Of a stretch of DNA of 54,725 bases, positions 23,907 to 33,098 are shown piece by piece; positions within the stretch are counted from its first letter, which is position 1, and each line of letters opens with the position of its first letter. The translations under genes were made by a program, and so were the position numbers. This stretch comes from Psychrobacillus psychrodurans (GTDB lineage: Bacteria; Bacillota; Bacilli; Bacillales_A; Planococcaceae). The stretch covers positions 1 through 54,725 of the forward strand of contig FOUN01000019.1 of the NCBI GenBank assembly GCA_900114885.1, written 5' to 3'. Under the pieces are notes generated by a model. That model saw only the letters and a list, made by a program, of their open reading frames with translations, was not told where the DNA came from and made no database searches.

Positions 23907-26096
23907 TTATGCTTCAACTGTTTCTTTAGAGTGACGTTTTTTGAACACTAGCATGAAATACCCCAAAGTTAGAGCAAGACACACAAACATAAATCCTAAT
24001 AACACGCCGTTAGTTGACCAGAAGTTGCTTATGTCTCCAGTCGAAATGGAAGCTTTAAAGCTTTGCACTGAATAAGTCATCGGTAAGAACTTATTAAAGA
24101 TTTGCAATGGCTGTGGTATTAGTTCCAATGGGAACGTACCAGCACTAGTTGTCAATTGAAGTATTAATATAACAATTGCAACAAAGCGACCTGGATCACC
24201 AAGTACCGTTACAAGTAATTGGACTATTGCTAGATAAGTAAAACTTGTAATGATTGTTGATAATATAAATAATCCTACACTTTGTGTCTCTAATTTCAAG
24301 GCAAACAAAGCAATAGCTACAACTACTAGAGATTGAATAATCCCAACTATCCCTAATACCGATACCTTACTCATAAACCAAGATGCACCGCCTGTAGGCT
24401 TAATCGCCGACTGGACAAATGGAAATACAATAGATATAAGTAATGCACCTACAAATAATCCAAGTGATAAGAAGTAGGGTGTAAATCCTGTACCATAGTT
24501 CGGTACTTCGTTCACTCCTTCAACTTCCACGTCAACTGGTGACGCTACCATGTCATAGGTTGAATCATTTGCTGAAACCTCTTTTGATTGCTCACTAGCA
24601 TCCATTAAGCTGGATTGTAAAGTTTCCGTTCCTTCTGCTAATTGTTCCGTTCCTTCTGTTAGTTTAGATGAACCATCTGCTAACTCTCCAGATTTATCTG
24701 CTAATGTTCCTGTACCAGTTTTTAACTGACTTGAGCCAGCCGCTAATTCGTTTAGACCAGCTACTAAATTGTTGGAGCCTACATATGCTTGTTGCACACC
24801 TGTTGCTAATTCGTTCATCTTAGAAGCTAGAGTACTAGTTCCTGTTGCTAAGCTTGCTGAACCTTCTTTTAATGCACCTGAAGAATTATTCAATTGCGAT
24901 ATTCCCTGCTGTGCTTGTTTATAGCCCTCACTAATCTGTCCTGCTCCACTACTTACTTGAGTAGTTCCTTTTGATAGGGCTGCTGTACCATTAGCCAGCT
25001 TTTCTAAACCTGATGATACTGAAGAACTACCAGTTTCTAGCTGTTTCATCGTTTCTGTTAGTTGTGCTTCCTGTTCAGCTGGTAATGACGCTGATAATTG
25101 GTTTAATTGTTGTGATAATGCTTGAATTCCAGCAGTTACCTGAGTAGAACCTTCGGATAACTGATTTGCACTATTATTTATAGTTACACTACTTGATTGT
25201 AATGTAGCTAAGGAGTTTATTAATTCTTTTTCTTTTTCACTTAGCAATTGATAGCTTTCATTAAGTTTAGCTACTCCACTTGTATACGTTTGAATCCCAC
25301 TGTTCAATTGTTCTGCACCTGTAGCAGTTTGAATGACACCGTCTGCTAATTGTTTTGTTCCATCTGTAAGTGTGGATAAACCACTATTTAGATCGGTTGA
25401 ACCAGTTGCGGCTTTCTGAATACCATCCACAACTGTACTAGTGCCATCTCGAAGTTCGACTGTACTACTTGCCAACTGTTCTAAGTAGCCTTTTAAATCA
25501 GATGCGCCAGTATTTATTTCTACTGCTCCATCTTTTAATGCGCCTGCTCCATCCGATGCCTCAGCAAATCCGTCACCTAATTTCGTAATAGAATCAAATA
25601 ATTGTTCCGCATAAGTTGCTGAAACTTGTTTATTTACTTCCGCACGAATTCGGTCCATTGCGGTTTCCCCTATTTGAGAGGATAAGAAGTTATATCCTTC
25701 ATTAGCTTTATACGTAATGACCATTTTTTGAGGTTCTTCGTCTAATAATGTTGTTGCATGTTGAGAAAAGTTTTCTGGAATTTCAATTAATAAATAATAA
25801 TCCTCATTTACTAATCCTTTATCTGCTTCTTCCTTTGAAACTGAAACAAACTTGAACTGTCCACTTTCTTTTAACTTCTCTGATAGGTCATCCCCTAAAG
25901 TTAAACTAGTATCGTTATACTCAGCACCCTCATCGGCATTTACTACTGCTACCGGTAGATCACTTAAATTTGCATAGGGATCCCAAAATGCCCATAGGAA
26001 CATTCCTGCATACATTACAGGTATAAACAAAACTGCAATTATAGGAATGAGTAGCTTCCTATTTGTAAATATACTTTTCCATTCTGATTTAATCAT
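23907..26096 (-). CDS. yhgE: YhgE/Pip-family membrane protein
   Basis: A 729-residue protein of the YhgE/Pip (phage infection protein) family, related to ABC-2-type membrane modules. One N-terminal helix (about 14-36) is followed by an extracytoplasmic region of about 500 residues and five or six C-terminal helices (from about 545). The long region is dominated by repeats of the form L-x-x-G-x-x-x-L (for example LSTLTDGTKQLADGV and SGLEKLANGTAALSKGT), which predict a long extracellular coiled-coil or tether. Lactococcal Pip is needed for phage infection; the cellular role is unclear. It is preceded by its TetR regulator, as in B. subtilis. Confidence 0.9.
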   Translation of the reverse strand: MIKSEWKSIFTNRKLLIPIIAVLFIPVMYAGMFLWAFWDPYANLSDLPVAVVNADEGAEYNDTSLTLGDDLSEKLKESGQFKFVSVSKEEADKGLVNEDYYLLIEIPENFSQHATTLLDEEPQKMVITYKANEGYNFLSSQIGETAMDRIRAEVNKQVSATYAEQLFDSITKLGDGFAEASDGAGALKDGAVEINTGASDLKGYLEQLASSTVELRDGTSTVVDGIQKAATGSTDLNSGLSTLTDGTKQLADGVIQTATGAEQLNSGIQTYTSGVAKLNESYQLLSEKEKELINSLATLQSSSVTINNSANQLSEGSTQVTAGIQALSQQLNQLSASLPAEQEAQLTETMKQLETGSSSVSSGLEKLANGTAALSKGTTQVSSGAGQISEGYKQAQQGISQLNNSSGALKEGSASLATGTSTLASKMNELATGVQQAYVGSNNLVAGLNELAAGSSQLKTGTGTLADKSGELADGSSKLTEGTEQLAEGTETLQSSLMDASEQSKEVSANDSTYDMVASPVDVEVEGVNEVPNYGTGFTPYFLSLGLFVGALLISIVFPFVQSAIKPTGGASWFMSKVSVLGIVGIIQSLVVVAIALFALKLETQSVGLFILSTIITSFTYLAIVQLLVTVLGDPGRFVAIVILILQLTTSAGTFPLELIPQPLQIFNKFLPMTYSVQSFKASISTGDISNFWSTNGVLLGFMFVCLALTLGYFMLVFKKRHSKETVEA

Positions 26097-26117
26097 TAAT
26101 ACTCCTCCTAATACTGT

Positions 26118-26142
26118 ATGACCAATTCGTTCAATCAGTCAT
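26118..26142. promoter_or_regulatory. Candidate TetR operator between yhgD and yhgE
   Basis: A 25-base interrupted palindrome of the form ATGAC-N2-ATT-N5-AAT-N2-GTCAT lies in the 66-base gap. The symmetry suits a TetR dimer; binding by YhgD is inference. Confidence 0.5.
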
Positions 26143-26162
26143 TTCACTCCAAAAAATTAGTC

Positions 26163-26732
26163 TCAAATAATGAGACTCTGGAAAATAGTGTCTTGAAAAA
26201 AGTCTGTAATTTCCTGTTCTGTTAAAGGTTTTTCGTGAGTTAAATTCCAGTCGTTAACAAACGCCAAATACCCTTTTAAGAGTAAATATGCAACTAGTTC
26301 ACTATTTACCTGGCGAACTTCTCCTAGATTCATATACTTATCAATCTTCTGTTTGATAAAAGAAACAATGGCTTGCTCTATTTGCGCCTTCACCTGCTTT
26401 ACCGCTGGCGTTCTCCATTCCTGTTCTTCCGCAATAATTTTAGCAAACAATTGATGAGTATCCCGGAATTCTAGCATTTTCATCAAGGCTGCATACGCAT
26501 TTTCTTGGAAAGAAGCATCTTCTTTAATCACTTTTGTCGCTTCTTGTTTCATCTCTGTAATAATACGAAGGACAATTTCTTGAAAAAGGACTTCTTTATT
26601 TTCAAAAAAAGTGTAGATTGTCCCTTTACCAACATTCGCTATTTTAGCTATTTGCTCCATCGTAGTAGCTTTATAGCCAAAAAGAGAAAAAGATTTTGTC
26701 GCAGCCTCTAATATTTCCTGCCTACGATCCAT
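26163..26732 (-). CDS. yhgD: TetR/AcrR-family regulator
   Basis: A 189-residue TetR regulator. The N-terminal helix-turn-helix is ILEAATKSFSLFGYKATTMEQIAKIANVGKGTIYTFFENKE (residues 6-47), and the rest is the helical ligand/dimer domain. GGAG precedes the ATG. It sits directly upstream of yhgE on the same strand, as yhgD does in B. subtilis, and should control that gene. Confidence 0.9.
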   Translation of the reverse strand: MDRRQEILEAATKSFSLFGYKATTMEQIAKIANVGKGTIYTFFENKEVLFQEIVLRIITEMKQEATKVIKEDASFQENAYAALMKMLEFRDTHQLFAKIIAEEQEWRTPAVKQVKAQIEQAIVSFIKQKIDKYMNLGEVRQVNSELVAYLLLKGYLAFVNDWNLTHEKPLTEQEITDFFQDTIFQSLII

Positions 26733-26748
26733 TCTTATTCAACTCCTA

Positions 26749-26790
26749 TAAAAAAATGACTAGAAAACCATTTTGGTCATCTAGTCATTA
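26749..26790 (-). terminator. Terminator of the YtkA operon
   Basis: The inverted repeat AATGACTAGA / TCTAGTCATT with a 15-base loop and seven Ts on the minus strand. Confidence 0.85.
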
Positions 26791-26823
26791 TAATACACTC
26801 ATCTTATTTCTTTGGCAAGCCTT

Positions 26824-27288
26824 TTATTCATGATTCATATGACTCATTGAATCATCACTTTCATCCGGAATTACTTTACTCATATCCGGTTCTCCAACAA
26901 TCAGTTCCTGCTTCGGCATAACATGAAGTCCCCTTGCATTTGTATGGGCAAACATATAATAGACTCCATCATGATCAAATGAGTAATTCGCTTCATACAC
27001 GCCATCCTCGGTTAAATTTCCCTCTACCATATGACCTTCCTCACGCAAACCTGATTCCCATACCTCAAATTCAACAGTAGCATCATCTACTGCTTCATCC
27101 GATTGGCTTACTTTTGCAGATAATACAACATCTTCTACAGATAGTGTTTTAGCCGTTTGAATGTCTACTACTACTTCTTCTAATGTACCTTCATTATGAC
27201 TTGATGATGCCCCTTCAGTTGCTTCTTTATCTCCACAACCCACCAGTGTCATAGTTGCAAATACAAGAACTGCTAATGTTTTCTTCAT
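26824..27288 (-). CDS. YtkA/FixH-like lipoprotein with Met/His tail
   Basis: A 154-residue exported lipoprotein: signal and lipobox LVGC (Cys about 17), an acidic linker, then a YtkA-like (FixH-fold) beta-sandwich with VEFEVWESGLREEGHMVEG and GVYEANYSFDHDGVYYMFAH. It ends in D-D-S-M-S-H-M-N-H-E, a Met/His cluster that could bind copper. YtkA-like domains often occur with copper or cytochrome-oxidase functions; metal binding here is inference. The start at 27288 overlaps the kinase stop by four bases, so it belongs to the same operon. Confidence 0.8.
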   Translation of the reverse strand: MKKTLAVLVFATMTLVGCGDKEATEGASSSHNEGTLEEVVVDIQTAKTLSVEDVVLSAKVSQSDEAVDDATVEFEVWESGLREEGHMVEGNLTEDGVYEANYSFDHDGVYYMFAHTNARGLHVMPKQELIVGEPDMSKVIPDESDDSMSHMNHE

Positions 27289-28679
27289 AAAAATGAATCC
27301 CCCCAAGTTGGTAATGTTATATAAACAGTTGTTCCTTTTTCTACTTGACTTGTGAATACTAGCTTTCCTTTTTGCATTTCGATAAGTTGAGAGGCAATGG
27401 ATAAGCCAAGTCCAGTTCCCCCATCTATACGACTTCTGGCCTTATTCACACGATAAAATCTTTCGGTAATATGCGCCAAATGCTCTTGTGCAATTCCACA
27501 GCCTTGATCTTTTATAAAAATTGTTGTTTCGCTCATTGTCATTTCATTTCCTATCTCGATGGTGGATGAAACAGGGGAATAATGAATAGCATTTTCTAAA
27601 ATATTGATCAATATTTGTTTAGTCATTTGCTCATCTGCTCTTAGAATTGTTTCCTCATCTATTGTAACAGTAAAAGAGATTTGCTTCTTGTCTGCCAATG
27701 TTTTTACGAGTTGCAATACCTCGCGTACAACCTCTGATAATACTAATGGTGTTATGTCCATTTCTTGATGCTGTTCAGAACGTGCTAAAGTAAGTAAATC
27801 ATTTGTCAGTTTCTGCATTCGATTTGCCTCTTGCACAATAAGTGTGTAAATCTCTTTATTCTTTTCCTCTGGAACGAGCTCCTGTTCAAATGCTTCCCCA
27901 TACCCTTTTATATAACTAATAGGAGTCCGTAGCTCATGAGAGACAATAGATAAGAAATCTCTTTTTTTCTCGTCCTCTTCTTGAATAGACGTTGCCATTA
28001 GGTTAAAGGTTTTGGCGAGTTCTCCAATTTCATCAGAGGATTTTATGTCAACTCGCGTCTCGTATTTTCCTGCTGTCATTTCATTGGCTGCTAATTTAAG
28101 CTTATCTAACGGAACAAGCACTTTTTGCAATGTCTTCAAACTGGCCCATGCCATTATAAGTAGAAGAAAAGATACTGTTATCAATAAAAAAATTACATCC
28201 TTTGAAGCCATTTCGGTCATTTTCGTTAATGGTACATATACATAAATAATTCCTTCTAGCCTATTTTCATCAACTAATGGATAAATAACGGATACAACTT
28301 CTCTATTAAACCTCTTCTCATAGCCTCGCTTAATAACCGCCTCGCCTTCAATCAGCTGGGCACGTTCCTCATGTCCAATTAAGGTCTCATAGTCTACATC
28401 AAATGGCAAGCAAGCGCTAAGTTCCCGAGGATTCCGAACTGTAAAAACCTCTACGTCAGAAAAACGATTGAAGTCTTCTGTCTGTTTGATGAACTCATTT
28501 GTAACCGCTCCACCCTTATACGTTTTTTGCAAGTTTTCTGCAATCTCCACCATCGAAGTTTCCTTATCCTCGACATAAAGCTCCTCATATAGAAAATTAG
28601 TGAATATTACTAAGAACACTATCGTGATTGCTATGAATAAAAGAAGTAGCATCCAAATTTTTACGGATAACTTTTTCAT
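27285..28679 (-). CDS. Sensor histidine kinase (HAMP type)
   Basis: A 464-residue membrane kinase with one helix at about 8-30, an extracytoplasmic sensor domain at about 31-160, a second helix at about 163-185, HAMP, then the dimerisation domain with H in FLSIVSHELRTPISYIKG. The ATPase has LINILENAIHYSP, DQGCGIA and GGTGLGLSIA. The regulator gene and this gene overlap by ATGA. The signal is unknown; the operon's two lipoproteins suggest an envelope cue. Confidence 0.9.
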   Translation of the reverse strand: MKKLSVKIWMLLLLFIAITIVFLVIFTNFLYEELYVEDKETSMVEIAENLQKTYKGGAVTNEFIKQTEDFNRFSDVEVFTVRNPRELSACLPFDVDYETLIGHEERAQLIEGEAVIKRGYEKRFNREVVSVIYPLVDENRLEGIIYVYVPLTKMTEMASKDVIFLLITVSFLLLIMAWASLKTLQKVLVPLDKLKLAANEMTAGKYETRVDIKSSDEIGELAKTFNLMATSIQEEDEKKRDFLSIVSHELRTPISYIKGYGEAFEQELVPEEKNKEIYTLIVQEANRMQKLTNDLLTLARSEQHQEMDITPLVLSEVVREVLQLVKTLADKKQISFTVTIDEETILRADEQMTKQILINILENAIHYSPVSSTIEIGNEMTMSETTIFIKDQGCGIAQEHLAHITERFYRVNKARSRIDGGTGLGLSIASQLIEMQKGKLVFTSQVEKGTTVYITLPTWGDSFL

Positions 28680-29353
28680 TCCAAAACCTCAAAGCGATAT
28701 CCAATACCCCACACAGTCTCAATATATTTAGCTGCTTGTTCTCCTAGCTTTAGCCGCAGTGTCTTAATATGTGTATCAACAGTACGAGTTCCGCCTTCAT
28801 AATCTAGTCCCCAAATTCGTTCTAATAGCTGCTCCCTAGAAAAAACTTTTCCTTCATGCTTCATAAAAATATAGAGGAGTTCGTATTCCTTTAATGTTAG
28901 TTGAATTTTTGCATGATTAACTGAAATTTGTCTACCTATTAGATCATGTTCAATAATACCTGCTTTATATTGATCAGTTTTAGTATAAATACCTGCCCTA
29001 CGAAATATAGCATTTATACGAGCCATTAATTCGATAGCAGTGAAAGGTTTAATGACATAATCATCCCCTCCAAGCTTCAACCCTTTGACTAAGTCTGTTT
29101 TAGCATCTAATGCTGTTAGAAAGATAATCGGTACGGAGGAAAATATACGTATCTCCTTACAAACTTCAAAGCCACTCATGCCCGGCATCATCACATCTAG
29201 GAGTATTAGATCCACTTGAGAGGTTTGCACTATTTCTATTGCGACTTCGCCATTATCTGCATGGAGTACATGATGACCAGCTTGATGTAGATGAAGTTCA
29301 ACTAGCTTACGCATTTCCCGTTCATCATCTACGACTAATATTGTCGGCATCAT
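28676..29353 (-). CDS. OmpR-family response regulator
   Basis: A 225-residue regulator: receiver with VVDDE, phospho-acceptor in LILLDVMMPG, the T in FLTALD and the Lys in VIKPF. The winged helix has the TVDTHIKTLRLKL recognition helix and ends in GIGYRFEVLE. GGGAGG precedes two adjacent ATGs. It lies between the propeller lipoprotein and the kinase with overlaps on both sides, so all are one transcript. Confidence 0.92.
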   Translation of the reverse strand: MMPTILVVDDEREMRKLVELHLHQAGHHVLHADNGEVAIEIVQTSQVDLILLDVMMPGMSGFEVCKEIRIFSSVPIIFLTALDAKTDLVKGLKLGGDDYVIKPFTAIELMARINAIFRRAGIYTKTDQYKAGIIEHDLIGRQISVNHAKIQLTLKEYELLYIFMKHEGKVFSREQLLERIWGLDYEGGTRTVDTHIKTLRLKLGEQAAKYIETVWGIGYRFEVLE

Positions 29354-30285
29354 TTAACCTCCCTTACTATTAATTGGAATGGGCCTTTCCCGACCTGTAT
29401 TTCCTTTATAATTTCATTAGATTGGATAAAATATAATTGATGATCATCATAGCCAGCAAGCACCATATTATCTCCAAATGAACTTATCCAAAACGGGTTT
29501 GCTCCAACTTTCATGGAGTTTAGAACTTCACCGGTTTCTGATATTTCATATACCATGCTACTTCCATGACTTACACTGAAAATGTGCCTATTTGGTGCTC
29601 TTGCCATATTGATAGGCATTAATGGAGCTTCAATTTCGCCAATAAGCTCACCGGTTTTTATGTTAATCCTCTTAATGGTGCGATTGGGACTACTTCCTGC
29701 ACCATGACCACCTAGCCAAAGCTCATTGTCCTGTAAAAAAAGGCCATGAGAAGAGGTCGGAATCATCCATTCATCCACTTGCTCCAAATCCATAGTCAGT
29801 ACAGATAGAAACTCATCTTTAAAGTTAACAACAAAAATATTACTTCCATCAGAAATCATCGCCATTGGATAATTACCAGTGGAACTAGTCTGTAGTTTTT
29901 TTCCTTTGGTATTGTAGAGAGAAACTGTATTACTCTGGCCATTTGCTATATAAATTTTTTCTTCATATACATACGCGTAGGTAGTACCCTCACCTACAGT
30001 AATCGAAGCAATCTGTTTACCTGTAGACAATTCAATTAGCGCTGCTTTCTCAACGCCATATCCATAAACTAGAAGTAAATCATCTGTCACTAATGTAAAA
30101 CCAGTATAAGCCTCCTCTAGCTCCCAAGTTTCCAGTATTTCAGCCTCTTTGGATATAAAATCAATGCTTCCACCTAGAGTATTCAAGCTAGCGACAAAAT
30201 CAGTATCTGAGGGGATGGCTGGAAAGCTTGCCTCTGAACAACCTCCAATAATGCAAAGTAACAAAAGTATATATAACTTCTTCAC
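29350..30285 (-). CDS. YncE-like beta-propeller lipoprotein
   Basis: A 311-residue lipoprotein: signal MKKLYILLLLCIIGGC (Cys about 16), then repeats of YVTN/YncE type, such as GEGTTYAYVYEEKIYIANGQ and SNTVSLYNTKGKKL, that form a beta propeller. These domains bind ligands or proteins outside the membrane. The start codon is GTG behind GGGGGTGG. It is the first gene of the four-gene operon and is a plausible accessory sensor for the two-component system, which is inference. Confidence 0.8.
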   Translation of the reverse strand: MKKLYILLLLCIIGGCSEASFPAIPSDTDFVASLNTLGGSIDFISKEAEILETWELEEAYTGFTLVTDDLLLVYGYGVEKAALIELSTGKQIASITVGEGTTYAYVYEEKIYIANGQSNTVSLYNTKGKKLQTSSTGNYPMAMISDGSNIFVVNFKDEFLSVLTMDLEQVDEWMIPTSSHGLFLQDNELWLGGHGAGSSPNRTIKRINIKTGELIGEIEAPLMPINMARAPNRHIFSVSHGSSMVYEISETGEVLNSMKVGANPFWISSFGDNMVLAGYDDHQLYFIQSNEIIKEIQVGKGPFQLIVREVK

Positions 30286-30306
30286 CTATCCACCCCCATT
30301 TCTTCC

Positions 30307-30349
30307 ATTATAACTAGAACATGTGAAAAAAGTTTGAAATAGATTTCAA
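30307..30349 (-). promoter_or_regulatory. Operon promoter region with palindrome
   Basis: A -10 TATAAT (30312-30307, minus strand) has a poor -35 and, at the -35 edge, a palindrome TTGAAAT-AG-ATTTCAA (30334-30349). A weak -35 with an adjacent palindrome suggests an activator site. Confidence 0.5.
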
Positions 30350-30429
30350 TTTTTTGAGTTTCACCAAACTGAGTTAGAGTTTGACAAAGCGAATATAGCT
30401 TCACTAGACAAACGTATGTGCGTGCTGAT

Positions 30430-30545
30430 TTCCGTTTTCAGGTGGACGCTTTCCGCGGGCGTTGCCTCAGCCTCCTCGCTTCGCTGCGGGTCTTCACCTA
30501 ACGCATTTCCCGCTGGAGTCGCCACCTTTCTCTTCAATCATTGAA
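30430..30545 (-). repeat. GC-rich palindromic repeat, copy B
   Basis: Read on the minus strand it runs AAGGTGGCGACTCCAGCGGG, then CGAGGAGGCTGAGG, then GCGGAAAGCGTCCACCT. The ends AGGTGG and CCACCT pair with each other. It is well above the local GC content and matches copy C. Confidence 0.75.
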
Positions 30546-30764
30546 AGAGTAGTACTCTATAGTTAGAATTAGTAACAGAGTATCAGACATAAAATTAGAT
30601 AACATCTATTCTATAGAGTAGTGCTAGAGATCCCAAAATTGTCCTTCCTAAACTTTCTTTACGAATATGAAAGTGTTTTTTCGCTAGTTATCAGAAAAAA
30701 AAGCTTCTTAATCTTTTTCTTACAGTTCCAGGGGTACGACTGACAGCATTTGCCACAAGATTAT

Positions 30765-30805
30765 TAAAAAAATGTCCTAAACACCGAAAGATGTTTAAGA
30801 CATTT
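30765..30805 (-). terminator. Terminator, probably of hemEH
   Basis: A long hairpin with arms AAATGTCTTAAACA and TGTTTAGGACATTT, followed by TTTTTTT on the minus strand. No other minus-strand gene precedes it after hemH, so hemEH transcripts would run through repeat copy C to reach it. Confidence 0.75.
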
Positions 30806-30897
30806 AACCTAACTAGTATTGAGTCAATTTATTTAATGATTACTTATTTCATCATAAAGTACAAATTTTTTTAATATTACCCGTTTATTTAAGGTGG

Positions 30898-31035
30898 ATC
30901 TCGTTGATTGAAGCGCAAGGCGGCGACTCCAGTGGGAGCAGTACGAGCTGAAAGCCCCGCAGGAACGCAGTGACGAGGAGATTGAAGCCGTATCCACGGA
31001 AAGCGTCCGCCTGAAGCGGAAATCAACTGTGCTCG
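30898..31035 (+). repeat. GC-rich palindromic repeat, copy C
   Basis: Reads ATTGAAGCGCAAGGCGGCGA, then GACGAGGAGATTGAAG, then CACGGAAAGCGTCCGCCTGA and GCGGAAATCAAC. It is the same family as copy B (inverted, about 350 bases away) and as the core at 23.7 kb. Confidence 0.75.
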
Positions 31036-31079
31036 GATTTTACTACTAATTACTTCAATATGAAATTGACTTTATTATA

Positions 31080-32006
31080 TTATTTTAAGTGTTTCAAAAC
31101 AACATCAGCCATAGCGTCGATGAATTGTGCCTGCGCATTTGGCATTTCAGGACGTACATATGTCGCTCCGATATCATCACATACTACTTTACATTCATAG
31201 TCATTATCGTAAAGAACCTCTAAATGCTCTGCTACGAATCCTACTGGAGTATAAACAAATGTTGTATATCCTTTTTCTTCGTGTAATTCACGAGTTAAAT
31301 CTTGTACGTCTGGACCAATCCAAGGCTCTGGAGTTTGTCCAGCACTTTGCCAGCCCACTGCGTAGTTTTTCACACCTGCTGCCCCAGCAATTAAGTCAGC
31401 TGTTTCTTGCAATTGGTCTGGATATGGATCACCTAGCTCTTTAATCTTTTCTGGAAGTGAGTGTGCAGACACGATTAAGCATGCTTTTTCGCGTTGCTCC
31501 TCTGTCATTTCTGCGAATGCTGCACTTACTTTATCACTCCAGTATTGGATGAATTTCGGTTCATCGTACCAGCTTTCGATAGAAGTTATTTTTAGGTTAC
31601 CAAGCTTTTCTGCTTCTTCTTTAATACGACCATTATATGATTTAATAGAGAAAGTAGAGAAGTGTGGTGCTAATACCATAGATACCGCTTCTGTAATACC
31701 ATCTTTATGCATTTCTGCAACTGCATCTTCTAAGAAAGGTTCGATATGCTTTAAACCTATATATAACTTGAATTCAATTTCATCTTGTAATTCATTTAAA
31801 CGGTCGCATAATCCTCTTGCTTGGCTTTCAGTAATTTTAGCAAGCGGTGAAATCCCACCTATTGCTTCGTAACGACCAGTTAAATCGGCTAGCTGCTCAT
31901 CACTTGGTTTACGACCATGTCTGATATGTGTATAATATCGTTCAATATCCGCTTCTGAATATGGGGTTCCGTAAGCCATAACTAATAATCCCATTGTTTT
32001 TTTCAT
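31080..32006 (-). CDS. hemH: Ferrochelatase (coproporphyrin type)
   Basis: A 308-residue enzyme of the HemH/CpfC family that inserts Fe2+ into the porphyrin. In Gram-positive bacteria of this kind the substrate is coproporphyrin III. The N-terminus [28 protein letters not shown] is diagnostic, with the metal-site His in SAHSLPEKI and the Glu in [13 protein letters not shown]. Start: a GTG and two ATGs are in frame; GAGGTG fits the last ATG best. It follows hemE by 20 bases in the same operon. Confidence 0.94.
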   Translation of the reverse strand: MKKTMGLLVMAYGTPYSEADIERYYTHIRHGRKPSDEQLADLTGRYEAIGGISPLAKITESQARGLCDRLNELQDEIEFKLYIGLKHIEPFLEDAVAEMHKDGITEAVSMVLAPHFSTFSIKSYNGRIKEEAEKLGNLKITSIESWYDEPKFIQYWSDKVSAAFAEMTEEQREKACLIVSAHSLPEKIKELGDPYPDQLQETADLIAGAAGVKNYAVGWQSAGQTPEPWIGPDVQDLTRELHEEKGYTTFVYTPVGFVAEHLEVLYDNDYECKVVCDDIGATYVRPEMPNAQAQFIDAMADVVLKHLK

Positions 32007-32026
32007 CATATTCACCTCATAAAAAT

Positions 32027-33079
32027 TTAGTTTGATTTTGCTGCTATTAGTTCTTTACTATAGTCATGTACAAATGAAGTTAAACGTTTTAGTGTATCGG
32101 GATCTACCTCTGGGAACACACCATGACCAAGGTTAAAGATATGCCCCGGCTGTGCCACACCCTGCTCAACGATAATTTTCGCACGCTTCTCAATCTCTGC
32201 CCAATCACCAATAAGATAGGATGGATCTAAGTTCCCCATCAACGGCTTCGTTAATCCTTTTGCACGAGCTTCTTCTATTGATAAACGCCAGTCAATCCCA
32301 ACCACATCAACAGGAAGATCATGCCATTCCATTGCTAAGTGGCTAGCTCCAACACCGAATGTAATAAGCGGAACGCCTGTTTCACGAAGCTCCGTGAAAA
32401 TACGTGTCATTACTGGTTTGATAAAAATACGGTAATCCGCTACATTTAACGCTCCAACCCACGAATCAAATATTTGAATAGCCTTCGCACCAGCTTTAAC
32501 CTGCGCTTTGATGTATACGATAATCATATCAGCAAGCTTGTCCATCAGTGCAAACCAAGCCTGTGGTTCAGAAACCATGAATGCTTTCGTTTTGTTGTAG
32601 CTTTTAGAAGGTCCCCCCTCAATCATATAGCTAGCAAGAGTGAATGGTGCCCCTGCAAATCCGATTAATGGAACATTTAGCTGCTCTGTCGTCAATAATT
32701 TTATCGTATCCAAAACAAATGGCACATCATCTTCGGGTGATAAATCACCTAGATTTGCTACATCTTGAACTGTACGAATCGGATTTGAAATTACAGGCCC
32801 AACTCCATTTTTAATCTTTACATCAACGCCTATTCCAACAAGCGGTGTTACTATATCTTTATACAGAATTGCTGCATCAACGTTATAATTTTCTACTGGT
32901 AAACGTGTAACATAAGCACATAATTCAGGTTCATGCGTAATTTGTTCTAAAGAGTATTTTTCTTTTATTTTTCTATATTCAGGTTGTGATCTTCCAGCTT
33001 GCCTCATAAACCAAACTGGCGTGTGATCTACTTGCTCTCCTCGTGCTGCGCGAAGGAGTGTATCGTTAAATTTAGTCAT
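32027..33079 (-). CDS. hemE: Uroporphyrinogen decarboxylase
   Basis: A 350-residue TIM-barrel enzyme that converts uroporphyrinogen III to coproporphyrinogen III. It shows [17 protein letters not shown] at the start (the two Arg anchor substrate carboxylates), the catalytic Asp in AAILYKDI, and [16 protein letters not shown]. Length and ends are normal. The gene is divergent from hmoB, and the -10 TATAAT region contains an inverted repeat. Confidence 0.95.
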   Translation of the reverse strand: MTKFNDTLLRAARGEQVDHTPVWFMRQAGRSQPEYRKIKEKYSLEQITHEPELCAYVTRLPVENYNVDAAILYKDIVTPLVGIGVDVKIKNGVGPVISNPIRTVQDVANLGDLSPEDDVPFVLDTIKLLTTEQLNVPLIGFAGAPFTLASYMIEGGPSKSYNKTKAFMVSEPQAWFALMDKLADMIIVYIKAQVKAGAKAIQIFDSWVGALNVADYRIFIKPVMTRIFTELRETGVPLITFGVGASHLAMEWHDLPVDVVGIDWRLSIEEARAKGLTKPLMGNLDPSYLIGDWAEIEKRAKIIVEQGVAQPGHIFNLGHGVFPEVDPDTLKRLTSFVHDYSKELIAAKSN

Positions 33080-33098
33080 TAAAGGAACCTGCCTCTCA

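Larger units (their letters stand above)
30286..31079. other. Gene-free region between hemH and the propeller operon
   Basis: About 790 bases without a supported gene. It contains the operon promoter, two GC-rich repeats in opposite orientation, AT-rich sequence and one terminator. In B. subtilis hemY follows hemH; here it is absent from this place. Confidence 0.6.

Noticed and set aside
23681-23929. 82-codon plus-strand frame across the composite repeat
   Set aside because: It lies on a non-coding palindromic repeat and the yhgE terminator, overlaps the yhgE end, has no ribosome site, and its product is not protein-like.
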